Assembly (NCBI GenBank): GCA_023388335.1
Contig: JAEWGL010000095.1
Span: forward strand, 1-40,837
Direction of reading: 5' to 3'
Source: Pseudomonadota bacterium
GTDB taxonomy: Bacteria; Pseudomonadota; Gammaproteobacteria; Pseudomonadales; Pseudomonadaceae
Length of the DNA: 40,837 nucleotides
Made by a program: the position numbers and the translations under genes. The notes beneath the pieces are model-generated. The model worked only from the letters and a program-made list of their open reading frames with translations. It was not told where the DNA came from and searched no databases. Shown here piece after piece: positions 18,273-26,759 of the stretch; position 1 is the first letter of the stretch, and each line of letters begins with the position of its first letter.

Positions 18273-20506
18273 CAGCAGGTAACGACGACACTTTCGACCA
18301 ACTCCTGGCCAACTGCGCCCATGAGCCGATCCAGTACCCGGGGGCGATCCAGCCCCATGGCGTGCTGATGACCCTCGGCGAGCCAAACCTTGAGATCGTC
18401 CAGATCAGCGCCAACGTCGGCGAGCTGCTGGGCCTTGCGGCCGAGCAGGCGCTGGGCAAGTCGCTCACCGCCTTGCTCGGCGCGCGCTTGGCCAGACAGG
18501 TGCGCGCGGTAGTCGAGCAGGACCTGGACGAAGACCTGCAGCCCCTGACCCTGAAAGTCCACGGCCGTGTCTTCGAAGGCGTCCTGCACCGTCACGAAGG
18601 GCTGCTGATCTTCGAGATGGAGGTGCTCGCCCGTGGCAACAACGACCCGCACAGCCACCTCAACCGCCTGCTGCAACGCCTGCAGACGGCGCGCAACCTG
18701 AACGAGCTGTACGACTTGAGCGTACGTGAGATCCAGGCCCTGACCGGCTACGACCGGGTGCTGATCTACCGCTTCGAGGAGCAAGGCCACGGCCAGGTCA
18801 TCGCCGAGGCCTCAAGCCCCGGCATGGAGCTGTTCAAGGGCCTGTACTTCCCGGCCTCGGACATTCCCCCGCAGGCGCGCAAGCTGTACCAGAGCAACTG
18901 GCTGCGGATCATCCCCGACGCCGCCTACGTGCCTGTGCCGATCGTCCCGGCCATGCGCCCGGACACCGACAGGCCGCTGGACCTGAGCTTCGCCACCTTG
19001 CGCAGCGTGTCGCCGATCCATTGCCAGTACATGCAGAACATGGGCGTGCTGTCGTCGATGAGCATCTCACTGATCAGCGAGGGCAAGCTCTGGGGACTGA
19101 TCAGCTGCGGCAACCGCGCGTCCCTGCATGTGCCCAGCAGCCTGCGCAGCGCTTGCAAGACCATCGGCCAAGTGCTGTCGCTGCAGATCAGCGCGCTGGA
19201 GGCGCTGCAACTTTCTGCCCAGCGCACGGCCAAGCTCGACACCCTGGCGCAGCTCGGCCAGGCCATGCAGGACAGCCAGGGCAGTGTGTTCGATGGCCTG
19301 GCCACGCAGCCGCAACGGCTCATGGACCTGGTCGGCGCCAACGGGGTGGCAATTCTGGACGGCACGCAACTGCGCACTGCCGGCCTGTGTCCCGACCCGC
19401 AGCAGATCCGCGACCTGCACCAGTGGATCGAGGATCAGGGCGCACCGGTGTTCGCCTGCGACGCGCTCGGCAGCGCCTATCCGCCGGCCACTGACTACCG
19501 CGCCTTGGCCAGCGGCGTCCTGGCCCTGTCCTTGCCCAAGCCCGTCACCAACGGCATCCTCTGGTTCCGTCCGGAGGTCAAGGAAACCCTCAGCTGGAGC
19601 GGTGACCCGAGCAAGCCGCTGCACCTTGAGCATTCGCCGAATGGCCTACGCCTGCGGCCGCGGACCTCGTTCGAGATCTGGAAGGTGGAGATGGAAGGCA
19701 TCTCGCGGCCGTGGACCCATGGCGACCAGTTCGCCGCCAACGACCTGCGCCGCTGCGCGCTGGAAATCGACCTGAGCCATCAGGTGCTCAAGGAACAAGC
19801 TGCGGTGCGCGCCCGTGACGAGCTGGTGGCCGTGGTCTCCCACGACCTGCGCAACCCCATGACGGTGATCTCCATGCTCTGCGGGATGCTGCAGAAGTCG
19901 TTCAGCGCCGATGGCGCCAACGCTTCGCGGCGTATCTCTTCGGCGATCAGCACCATGCAGCAGGCCACCAGCCGCATGAACGTGCTGCTCGACGACCTGC
20001 TCGACACCTCACGGATCGAGGCCGGGCGCTACACCATCGTCGCCAAGCCATTGAACGTGAGCCAGATCTTCGAGGAAGCGCACACCCTGCTGGCACCCCT
20101 GGCGAGCAACAAGTCCATCGAACTGTCGTTCCATGCCGAGCCCGGCCTGCACATCCATGCCGACCCCGAGCGGCTGTTCCAGGTGCTGTCGAACCTGATC
20201 GGCAACGCCATCAAGTTCACCGGCGCCGATGGCAAGGTGGGGGTCACGGCGACAGCCGAAGGTGAACACATCGCCTTCACCGTGCGCGACACGGGCAAAG
20301 GCATTCCTGCCGAGCAGCTGCCGCATGTCTTCGAACGCTACTGGACGGCCCGCGACGGCAACCCCAGTGGCACCGGGCTAGGCCTGTACATTTCCCAGGG
20401 CATCATCAAAGCGCACGGCGGGTTGATCGAGGCGCAGAGCCAATCAGGCAAGGGCAGCACATTCCACTTCACCCTGCCCAGGCATCACGAGGCGGCGCAG
20501 CGCTGA
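18269..20506 (+). CDS. bphP: Bacteriophytochrome histidine kinase BphP
   Basis: A 745-residue red/far-red photoreceptor kinase. The order is PAS (~16-115), GAF (~140-305), PHY (~315-495), HisKA (~515-580) and HATPase (~625-740). Cys16, just before EPIQYPGAIQPHG, is the biliverdin-attaching cysteine. PASDIP (195-200) and SPIHCQYMQNMGV (His251) are conserved. The PHY tongue shows WFRPE and PRTSFEIW. The phospho-acceptor is H525 in VVSHDLRNP, and DTGKGIP is the G1 box. A residue block normally written C-H-H reads SCGNRASLHVP, so a pocket histidine is replaced by Asn. The GTG start overlaps bphO. No response regulator gene is adjacent; the next gene is convergent, seven bases away. Confidence 0.96.
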   Translation: MTAGNDDTFDQLLANCAHEPIQYPGAIQPHGVLMTLGEPNLEIVQISANVGELLGLAAEQALGKSLTALLGARLARQVRAVVEQDLDEDLQPLTLKVHGRVFEGVLHRHEGLLIFEMEVLARGNNDPHSHLNRLLQRLQTARNLNELYDLSVREIQALTGYDRVLIYRFEEQGHGQVIAEASSPGMELFKGLYFPASDIPPQARKLYQSNWLRIIPDAAYVPVPIVPAMRPDTDRPLDLSFATLRSVSPIHCQYMQNMGVLSSMSISLISEGKLWGLISCGNRASLHVPSSLRSACKTIGQVLSLQISALEALQLSAQRTAKLDTLAQLGQAMQDSQGSVFDGLATQPQRLMDLVGANGVAILDGTQLRTAGLCPDPQQIRDLHQWIEDQGAPVFACDALGSAYPPATDYRALASGVLALSLPKPVTNGILWFRPEVKETLSWSGDPSKPLHLEHSPNGLRLRPRTSFEIWKVEMEGISRPWTHGDQFAANDLRRCALEIDLSHQVLKEQAAVRARDELVAVVSHDLRNPMTVISMLCGMLQKSFSADGANASRRISSAISTMQQATSRMNVLLDDLLDTSRIEAGRYTIVAKPLNVSQIFEEAHTLLAPLASNKSIELSFHAEPGLHIHADPERLFQVLSNLIGNAIKFTGADGKVGVTATAEGEHIAFTVRDTGKGIPAEQLPHVFERYWTARDGNPSGTGLGLYISQGIIKAHGGLIEAQSQSGKGSTFHFTLPRHHEAAQR

Positions 20507-20512
20507 CAGGCC

Positions 20513-20845
20513 TCACACCAACGGCAGCATCAGCCCCCAACCTACCACCGCCGCGCCAAGCCAGACGGCGAACCGCGGTACATAGGGCAGCAGCATGACC
20601 AGCGTCAGCCCGGCCAGGGAAATCACCCCGAACCAACCGACCGGGCCCATGGCCCAGCCCCAGGCCGCCACGCACAGCAGGAAGCTGACCCCCAGCGCGC
20701 TCCAGCCCAGCACCCGCAGCCCCTTGCGTTGCCAGGGCGCGCAGGGTTTGCCCCAGACCTGTTTATAATGGCGCTCCAGCCCCTGGCACAGCGCCAGCAT
20801 CCCGCTGTAGGCGAACAACAACCCGCCCATGAACATCATCACCAT
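20513..20845 (-). CDS. DUF3325-type small membrane protein
   Basis: A 110-residue protein with four predicted membrane segments (MFMGGLLFAYSGMLALC, VLGWSALGVSFLLCVAAWGW, WFGVISLAGLTLVMLLPYV and a C-terminal AVWLGAAVVGWGLMLPLV). Its ATG overlaps the stop of the PepSY gene by one base (TAATG) and follows GGAGG. This family commonly travels with PepSY and DUF3649 proteins next to siderophore receptors. Its role is unknown; an accessory part of a membrane reductase complex is inferred. Confidence 0.85.
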   Translation of the reverse strand: MVMMFMGGLLFAYSGMLALCQGLERHYKQVWGKPCAPWQRKGLRVLGWSALGVSFLLCVAAWGWAMGPVGWFGVISLAGLTLVMLLPYVPRFAVWLGAAVVGWGLMLPLV

Positions 20846-22377
20846 TACCTGGCCTCCACTGTCTTGGCGCGAGCGCGCGCTGTGACCGGTTGATGTGCGG
20901 CCGCGGCGCAGCGCCATGCGGCCAATGCCAGCAATACCCCCAACAGCAGGCTGCTCAGTTCCAGGACAATCCGCAGGCGGTCGGCGATTTCGGTGAACGC
21001 GCCGAGCAGCCCCAATCCGCCACACAACACGGCCGCCAGTCCCAGTTGCTCGACCCAGGCCTGCCGCGCCGGGCGCACCCAGGCATGCAGGAACGACAGT
21101 GACCACAGCCCGAAGAACGCGCGCAGCTCCCAGCTTTCGCGGTGCGCCAGGTCGACCGGCAGCAGGCGGCTGGCCCAGAGCAGCCCGATGCATGCCACCA
21201 GGACCCCAGCCACAACGCCGACGTTGAAGACCTCGGCCAAGCGGTACCAGCGCCGCGCCGTAACATCAGCCGTGGCGCTGGCATATTTGCGGCCACGCTT
21301 GACGCAGAACAGCACCAGGCCGCTGGCGATCATCACGCAGCTGACCAGCCCGCAGACGAAGTACAGCCAGCGCATGAAATAGCCACCGAACTGGGCGAAG
21401 TGCAGGCCGGTCATCACCCGCTGGGTCAGCGGCGCCGGTTGCAGCGCTGGCACATCGCTGAGCAGCTTGCCGCTGACGCCATCGAAGACCAGGGCCTGGC
21501 CCTTGCTCAAGGCGATGCGGTTGCCCAGCTCCGGACGGAGCTCCACCCGCGCCCCAGCCGTGTTCGGGTTGCGGATGTTCAACCCGCTGATCGGCCCCAG
21601 GCGCGCTTGGGCCTGGGCCAGCAGCGGCGCCAGCTCGACCAGCTGGCCGGGCTGCCTGGCCGCCTGGCGTGGCTGTTCAAGGCGGGCATTGCCCTGGGCC
21701 TGGAAATAGGCGCGGGTGTCGCCGGCAAACAGGGTGTCGACCGCAGCGGGCATGTAGATCAGCATGAAGATCACCAGCCCCGTGTAGGTGATCATCAGGT
21801 GGAACGGCAGCAGCAACACCGCGCTGGCGTTATGCAAGTCGAGCCAGGAGCGCTGCCCCTTGTCTGGCCGGAAGGTGAAGAACTCCTTGAAGATCTTCTT
21901 GTGGATGACGATGCCGGTGACCAGGCCCGCGAGCATCACCAAGGCCAGCGCGCCGACCACGAAGATGCCCCAGTTGCGCGGCAGGTTGAGGGTGAAGTGG
22001 AAGCGGAAGAAGAAGTTGCCGCCAACGCTTTCGCGCACCTGCACTACCTCGCCGGTCTGCGGGTCGAGCTGCACACCGCCGCCATGGCGACGATCGCCGG
22101 TGGACACGCGCAAGCCCGGGGAGCGCTCGGTGGGCAGGCTGATGCCCCAGTTGCTGGCGGTCGGGTGGTGTTCCTGCAGGTAGGCCACGGCGCGCTCTGC
22201 CGCCTGCGCGGGTGTTACCTGGGTAGTAGGAATCTCCGGGTGCATCCAGTGGTCGATTTCCTTGTCGAACACCGCCAGGGTGCCGGTGACGAAAATCGCA
22301 TACAGCAACCAGCCGAAGATCAGCCCGGCCCAAGTGTGCAACCAGGACATCGATTGGGTGAAGGTCTTGCTCTTCAT
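20845..22377 (-). CDS. PepSY-associated transmembrane protein (iron-regulated reductase-like)
   Basis: A 510-residue inner-membrane protein. It opens with MSWLHTWAGLIFGWLLYAIF, where the His-containing first helix (LHTWAGLI) is typical of PepSY_TM proteins. A periplasmic PepSY-like region follows (~40-130), then further helices with the family's histidines (WLDLHNASAVLLLPFHLMIT, MTGLHFAQFGGYF). Proteins of this family sit with TonB receptors and are linked to reductive release of iron from siderophores; conserved His residues could ligate heme. The ATG at 22377 lies one base after the stop of the DUF3649 gene. A longer frame to 22473 overlaps that gene and is rejected. Confidence 0.9.
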   Translation of the reverse strand: MKSKTFTQSMSWLHTWAGLIFGWLLYAIFVTGTLAVFDKEIDHWMHPEIPTTQVTPAQAAERAVAYLQEHHPTASNWGISLPTERSPGLRVSTGDRRHGGGVQLDPQTGEVVQVRESVGGNFFFRFHFTLNLPRNWGIFVVGALALVMLAGLVTGIVIHKKIFKEFFTFRPDKGQRSWLDLHNASAVLLLPFHLMITYTGLVIFMLIYMPAAVDTLFAGDTRAYFQAQGNARLEQPRQAARQPGQLVELAPLLAQAQARLGPISGLNIRNPNTAGARVELRPELGNRIALSKGQALVFDGVSGKLLSDVPALQPAPLTQRVMTGLHFAQFGGYFMRWLYFVCGLVSCVMIASGLVLFCVKRGRKYASATADVTARRWYRLAEVFNVGVVAGVLVACIGLLWASRLLPVDLAHRESWELRAFFGLWSLSFLHAWVRPARQAWVEQLGLAAVLCGGLGLLGAFTEIADRLRIVLELSSLLLGVLLALAAWRCAAAAHQPVTARARAKTVEAR

Positions 22378-22378
22378 G

Positions 22379-22663
22379 TCATACGCCCCCTGCCTGCGGC
22401 CAGAACGCCACCAGCGCCAATGGCCCGGCCAGTGCCACCGCCGCCCAGGCCCGCCAGGCATCGCGACTGGCAAAGGCCCAGAGGATCGCCGCGGTGTAGA
22501 ACACGAACGCCGGCAACGTGGCGACGATCACCGCATCGCTGGGCGACAGCGGCAGCACACGGGCCAGGAAGGCGGTGACCGCATAGGTGAACAGGTAGCC
22601 GCCGAGCAGCGCCGCGGCGCTGCGCGACAGGATCGACAACCAGGCAGGTGCAGTCTTGATCAT
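22379..22663 (-). CDS. DUF3649 small membrane protein
   Basis: A 94-residue protein with three hydrophobic segments (SAAALLGGYLFTYAVTAFL, VIVATLPAFVFYTAAILWAF, AWAAVALAGPLALVAFW). The ATG at 22663 (MIKTAPAWL) has AAGGA about seven bases upstream. An in-frame ATG at 22687 overlaps the kinase stop as ATGA and would add eight residues (MNTQKDLR). This family is found next to PepSY and DUF3325 proteins in iron-uptake clusters. Function is unknown. Confidence 0.85.
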   Translation of the reverse strand: MIKTAPAWLSILSRSAAALLGGYLFTYAVTAFLARVLPLSPSDAVIVATLPAFVFYTAAILWAFASRDAWRAWAAVALAGPLALVAFWPQAGGV

Positions 22664-22683
22664 TCGAAGGTCCTTTTGGGTGT

Positions 22684-24042
22684 TCATGCCATCGGCAGGC
22701 GCAGGTTCAGGCGCAGGCCAGGTTGGAGGTTCTCGGCCCAGAGCTCGCCGCCCTGCAGTTGCACGCGACAACGGGCGATGCTCAGGCCCAGGCCGAAGCC
22801 GTCGCCACCGGGACGGGCGGCGTCCAGCCGGGTGAAGGGCTGGAAGATGCGCTCCAGGGCTGCCTGGGACACGCCAGGGCCCTGGTCGTCGATCCACAGG
22901 TGCCAGTGGTCGGCGTGGCGTTGTCCGCCCAGGCTGACCTGGCCACCCACCGGCGAATGGCGGATGGCATTGCTCACGATGTTCTCCATCGCCTGGGCCA
23001 GGCCATTGAGGTGACCGCGCACCCTGCAGTCGGGCGCCAGCGTGGTGGGCATCTGTTCCGGCTGCCAGCCGCTCTCGAAGCAGGCGTTCTCGCGCACCAC
23101 TTCCCACAACGCATCCACCTCGACGACATCGGCCGCCAGCTGCGGCCGCACGTTATCCAGCCAGACCAGCTCAAGCGTGTCGTCGACCAACTGGAGCATG
23201 CCTTGCACTTCGCGCAGCAGGCGATCACGCAGGACGGTGCAATCGCTCTCGTTCTCCGCCGCCATGTGCAAGCGCGCCAGGGGTGTGCGCAGTTCATGGG
23301 AAAGGTCGGCGAGCAGCCGCTGTTGCAGCACCACGGTCTGCTCCAGGCGCTCGGCCATGTGGTCGAAGGCCCGGCCCAGGTCGCCCAGCTCATCCTGGCG
23401 GCGGCTGATCACCGGGTCGACGCGGGTCGCCAGGCGATCGGCACGCAGGGCATTGGCCTGGGCGCGCAGGTGCGCCAACGGGCCGATCAGCACGCGGTAC
23501 AAGAGCACGCCCACCAGCAGCGCCAGCACACCGGGCAACAGGCCGTGGACCAGCACCTGCAGCAGCAGTGGCAAGGTGGAAGGCATGTAGCGCTGCGGCA
23601 ATTGGAGTACCAGCGTGCCCGGCACCGACGGCAGCGGCACGCCAATGGCCGGCAGTTCGACCGAGCGCTGGCTCATCGGCCAGTCCACCTCCCTCATGAA
23701 CGTCACGTAGCGCCGTTGGGCCGGGGTGAGTGGCTGGCTACTCAGTGACTCGAGCTGCGCGCCGATTACCAGGGCCCAACCGCCCTCGCGGCGCTGCAGC
23801 TCACTGATCCAGCGGTCGACGCCAGCGCGCCCTGCCTCCTGCCACGCCGCCTGCGCCTCGGCGGCATAGCCGCGCAGGACCTGGCGGGCTTGCTGGCTCA
23901 GGTGGTTGCTCTGGCGCTCCAGGTGCGCGCCGCTGTAGCGGCTGAGCCAGATCAGCAGCAGGCAGAAGACGATCAGCAGCACGCAGAGCCTCCACAACAG
24001 GGAGTGACGGCCAGGAAGGCGCAGGGTTGATAGTGGGTTCAC
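22684..24042 (-). CDS. Sensor histidine kinase, PfeS/PirS-like
   Basis: A 452-residue inner-membrane kinase. TM1 is at ~15-35 (LLWRLCVLLIVFCLLLIWL), a periplasmic sensor of ~115 residues follows, TM2 is at ~158-185, then HAMP (~186-240). The H-box is LLADLSHELRTPLARL, the N-box ENIVSNAIRHS, G1 DDQGPGVS and G2 GDGFGLGLSIA. The start is GTG at 24042 after AAGGTG. It resembles kinases that sense ferric enterobactin and control PfeA/PirA receptors, and the receptor gene lies directly upstream on the same strand. The expected response regulator gene is absent from the window. The stop overlaps the next possible ATG, so the kinase is translationally linked to three small or PepSY-type membrane proteins. 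Confidence 0.92.
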   Translation of the reverse strand: MNPLSTLRLPGRHSLLWRLCVLLIVFCLLLIWLSRYSGAHLERQSNHLSQQARQVLRGYAAEAQAAWQEAGRAGVDRWISELQRREGGWALVIGAQLESLSSQPLTPAQRRYVTFMREVDWPMSQRSVELPAIGVPLPSVPGTLVLQLPQRYMPSTLPLLLQVLVHGLLPGVLALLVGVLLYRVLIGPLAHLRAQANALRADRLATRVDPVISRRQDELGDLGRAFDHMAERLEQTVVLQQRLLADLSHELRTPLARLHMAAENESDCTVLRDRLLREVQGMLQLVDDTLELVWLDNVRPQLAADVVEVDALWEVVRENACFESGWQPEQMPTTLAPDCRVRGHLNGLAQAMENIVSNAIRHSPVGGQVSLGGQRHADHWHLWIDDQGPGVSQAALERIFQPFTRLDAARPGGDGFGLGLSIARCRVQLQGGELWAENLQPGLRLNLRLPMA

Positions 24043-24125
24043 GGTTCACCTTGACTATCCAGGGGCGCCGCACCGTGGCGGCTTGCTCGCCGCTTCTGCT
24101 TCCGGTGCATGCCCGACACAAGAAA

Positions 24126-24166
24126 GCTGCCCTTGCTCGGTCGATGCGTAACCGAGCAAGGGCAGC
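24126..24166 (-). terminator. Rho-independent terminator of the siderophore receptor gene
   Basis: Perfect 16-bp arms at 24126-24141 (GCTGCCCTTGCTCGGT) and 24151-24166 with a 9-base loop. On the minus strand the stem is followed by TTTCTTGT. It stands 20 bases after the receptor's stop and separates it from the kinase operon. Confidence 0.85.
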
Positions 24167-24186
24167 CGGGGTACCGCTGGGTCAGG

Positions 24187-26427
24187 TCAGAACGAGATGT
24201 TCAGTGCGGCGAATACCGCGCGGCCTGGCTGGTTGTAGGTGTTGGCGCCCGCGCTGCTGGCGTTGCCACCGCGATAGATCTGCTTGTCGAACACGTTGTT
24301 CACGCCCAGGCGCACGTCGTAGTGTTCGTTGAACTTGTAGCCGGCGCTGACATCGACCAGGCCGTAGGCTTCGACGTCCTGCTGGGCCTGCTCGTCGTAG
24401 CTTTCCTGGGTGCGGTAGTTGTAGGTCGGCGACTTCTGCCTGCCGTAGTAGGTACCGGCCAGCTGGAACGACAGCTGCTCGGTGGCGCGCCAGTCCAGGG
24501 TGGTGTTGACGGTATACTCGGGCACCACGCTCAGCGGCTCGCCGGTGTCGCGGTTGTCGTTGTTGAGCATCCAAGTCAGGTTGGTGTTCCAGTCCAGCGA
24601 TGGGGTCAGCTCGATGAAGAAGTTGCCTTCCACGCCTTCGACCAGCGCCTTGCCGGCGTTTTCCCATTGGGTCACGCGGCGGCCGCCGTTGACGTCGGTG
24701 ACCACGTCGGTGCCACCGATGATCTTGTTCTTGTAGTCATTGCGGAAGTAGGTCGCGCTGGTACGCCAGGTGCCGCGGTCGTACAGCAGACCGATTTCCT
24801 TGTTGACGCTGGTTTCCGGATCGAGGTTGGCGTTGCCCTGCAGGTAGCAGCCGCCGTTGTTGGTCTGCTGCACGCTGCAACCGTTGCCACGGCTGTAGAG
24901 CAGGTAGTTGGGGTTGTACTGGTACAGGTTCGGCGTCTTGTAGGCACGCGCGATGCCGCCCTTGACGGTCAGCTCGTCGGTGAGCTTGTGCGACAGGTTC
25001 AGGCTCGGGCTGAGGTTGTCGCCGAACGCTTCGTGATGGTCCAGGCGCAGGCCAGGGGTGATGGTGGTATCGCCGATGACGATGTTGTCCTCGGCGAACA
25101 GCGCGTAGCTCTTGGCCGACATCTTCGTGTCACTACGGTCGAAGCCTGGGATCACGTCACCGGGGTTACCCGTGGGATCGAAGCTCTGCGCGCGGAACGA
25201 GCCCTGGTCGTTGAGTACCTCGTAAAGGTACTCGCCGCCGAGGGTCAGCACGTGGTCGGTGTTGCCCAGGGTCAGCGGCAGGTTCACTTCGCTAGAAAGG
25301 CGAGTATTGCGCAGGCGCGACATGTCGGCGCCGGAGTCGTTGATCGCGCCTTCCGGGCCACCGGCCAGGCCTTCGTTCAGGCGCCAGTTGCGCACGTACT
25401 CATACGACAGCGAGGTCCTGGTCGAACCCCAGGCGAAATCGCCCAGGTGGGTAAGGTCATAGGTGCTGCGCTGCATGATGTTGGTCTCCTTGCCGTACAG
25501 GCTGGAGATCAGGTCAAGGTTGCCGCCGGCGTTGCTGTTCATGGTGTCGCCGGCGTAGAGGTTGCCCTGCCGGCTGTAGCCGCTGCTCAGCTCCAGGCGG
25601 TGCTCGTCGTTGAGTTTCCAGCTCAGCAGGCCGTTGATGTCCTTGTTGCGTACCCCTTCGCGCCCCCCGGCCAGCGCGCTGCTGGCGTGCTCGGCGTTGA
25701 TGTCCAGGTCGTCGGCATCGGTCTTGGCCAGGCCACCGTAAAGCCGGAACGACAGGTCGTCGGTCAGGCCGCCGCTGAGGTTGAAGTTGGCGCGGCGGCT
25801 GGCGCCCTCGGCGCTGTCTTCAGGCAGGACGGTGAACAGGCTGACATTGCCCTTGAGCTCCTGGGTTGGACGCTTGGTGATGATGTTGACAACCCCGCCC
25901 ATGGCGCCGGAGCCATAGCGCGCCGCGGCCGGGCCACGGAGGATCTCGATACGCTCCACAGCCTCGGCTGGCACCCAGTTGGTTTCGCCACGGGTATCGC
26001 GGTCGCCGTTCCAGCCATAGCGCACCGCGTTGCGAGCGCTGGACGGCTTGCCATCAATGAGGATCAGGGTGTTTTCCGGGCCCATGCCGCGCAGGTCGAT
26101 CTGGCGGTTGTTGCCGCGCGCGCCGCTGGCGCTGTTGCCGGACAGGTTGACGCCCGGCTCGCGGCGGATGATGTCGGAGAGGTCGTTGGCCGGCGGGCGG
26201 CGCTTGATGTCCTCGGCAGTGATGATCGACGACCCCAGCGCCTGGCGCGCTTCCTGTTCGGCGGTAACCCGGGTGCTCTCGATCACCAGGGCGCTGTCGC
26301 TGACCGGAATTTCCAGCACCTCACTGGATGGCACGTCTTCAGCATGGACCGAGGTCGCGACCATGGCCGGCGATGCCAGCGCGACAAAGGCCCAGGCCAG
26401 GCTATTGGGTGAGGTTGTGGACTGCAT
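24187..26427 (-). CDS. fepA: TonB-dependent catecholate siderophore receptor, FepA/PfeA/PirA family
   Basis: A 746-residue outer-membrane receptor for ferric enterobactin-type siderophores. The signal peptide ends near VHAED. The plug domain (~50-175) shows ALGSSIITAEDIKRRP, GNNRQIDLRGMGPENTLILI and VERIEILRGPAAARYGSGA. A 22-strand barrel follows, ending in the terminal aromatic FAALNISF. A Cys pair (GCSVQQ...GGCYLQ) in an extracellular loop is typical of FepA relatives. The ATG at 26427 has GGAG upstream. Transcription likely starts from a Fur-box promoter ~110 bp upstream and ends at the hairpin at 24126. Whether it is the PfeA or PirA orthologue cannot be settled here. Confidence 0.94.
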   Translation of the reverse strand: MQSTTSPNSLAWAFVALASPAMVATSVHAEDVPSSEVLEIPVSDSALVIESTRVTAEQEARQALGSSIITAEDIKRRPPANDLSDIIRREPGVNLSGNSASGARGNNRQIDLRGMGPENTLILIDGKPSSARNAVRYGWNGDRDTRGETNWVPAEAVERIEILRGPAAARYGSGAMGGVVNIITKRPTQELKGNVSLFTVLPEDSAEGASRRANFNLSGGLTDDLSFRLYGGLAKTDADDLDINAEHASSALAGGREGVRNKDINGLLSWKLNDEHRLELSSGYSRQGNLYAGDTMNSNAGGNLDLISSLYGKETNIMQRSTYDLTHLGDFAWGSTRTSLSYEYVRNWRLNEGLAGGPEGAINDSGADMSRLRNTRLSSEVNLPLTLGNTDHVLTLGGEYLYEVLNDQGSFRAQSFDPTGNPGDVIPGFDRSDTKMSAKSYALFAEDNIVIGDTTITPGLRLDHHEAFGDNLSPSLNLSHKLTDELTVKGGIARAYKTPNLYQYNPNYLLYSRGNGCSVQQTNNGGCYLQGNANLDPETSVNKEIGLLYDRGTWRTSATYFRNDYKNKIIGGTDVVTDVNGGRRVTQWENAGKALVEGVEGNFFIELTPSLDWNTNLTWMLNNDNRDTGEPLSVVPEYTVNTTLDWRATEQLSFQLAGTYYGRQKSPTYNYRTQESYDEQAQQDVEAYGLVDVSAGYKFNEHYDVRLGVNNVFDKQIYRGGNASSAGANTYNQPGRAVFAALNISF

Positions 26428-26537
26428 TTCTACGTCTCCGTGTATTCATGAGCAAAAGGCAAAGGCCGGCGTCGACAAGCCAGCAAGCCGATGCCCACTG
26501 GCCTCAAGCGCTGCTTGGGGTAGCCACAGGGACGGTA

Positions 26538-26565
26538 AATATAGTGATTCTCAAATAGGTTTAAA
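26538..26565 (-). promoter_or_regulatory. Fur-box-containing promoter of the siderophore receptor
   Basis: On the minus strand TTTAAA (26565-26560) and TATATT (26543-26538) are 16 bp apart. Between and across the -10 lies TTTGAGAATCACTATA (plus strand ATAGTGATTCTCAAA), which carries the GATTCTCA/TGAGAATC core of pseudomonad Fur boxes. Iron-dependent repression is the natural reading. The rest of 26428-26759 holds only a hairpin. Confidence 0.65.
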
Positions 26566-26620
26566 TCTTATTTACGAAATTTACATCTTGCCGGGGAACT
26601 CGGTGCAATTACCGTAACGC

Positions 26621-26663
26621 CGTGCCGCGCACCGGCATTTGGTAATGCTCTGTGCGCGGCACG
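26621..26663. repeat. Hairpin downstream of the hydroxyacid dehydrogenase gene
   Basis: Arms CGTGCCGCGCAC (26621-26632) and GTGCGCGGCACG (26652-26663) pair over 12 bp. Inside the loop GCATT (26635) and AATGC (26644) form a second short stem. It lies between the stop at 26760 and the receptor promoter, all on the minus strand, so it probably limits readthrough. No T-run follows. Confidence 0.5.
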
Positions 26664-26759
26664 CAGCCGATGGGTTGGACAATCCCCTACCGGGATAGCA
26701 TCGACTACGTGACCCGTTGCCAGCAGGGCCATGTAGCGTTCTGACGTTCACATTGCCGC

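Noticed and set aside
22379..23107. Long minus-strand frame of 242 codons covering the DUF3649 gene
   Set aside because: Its first ~140 codons overlap the kinase gene in another frame and have no domain; only the C-terminal 94 codons are a real protein.
24109..26412. 767-codon open frame on the plus strand opposite the siderophore receptor
   Set aside because: It is an antisense shadow in GC-rich DNA: low-complexity Val/Ala/Gly-rich translation, and the minus strand encodes a complete receptor.
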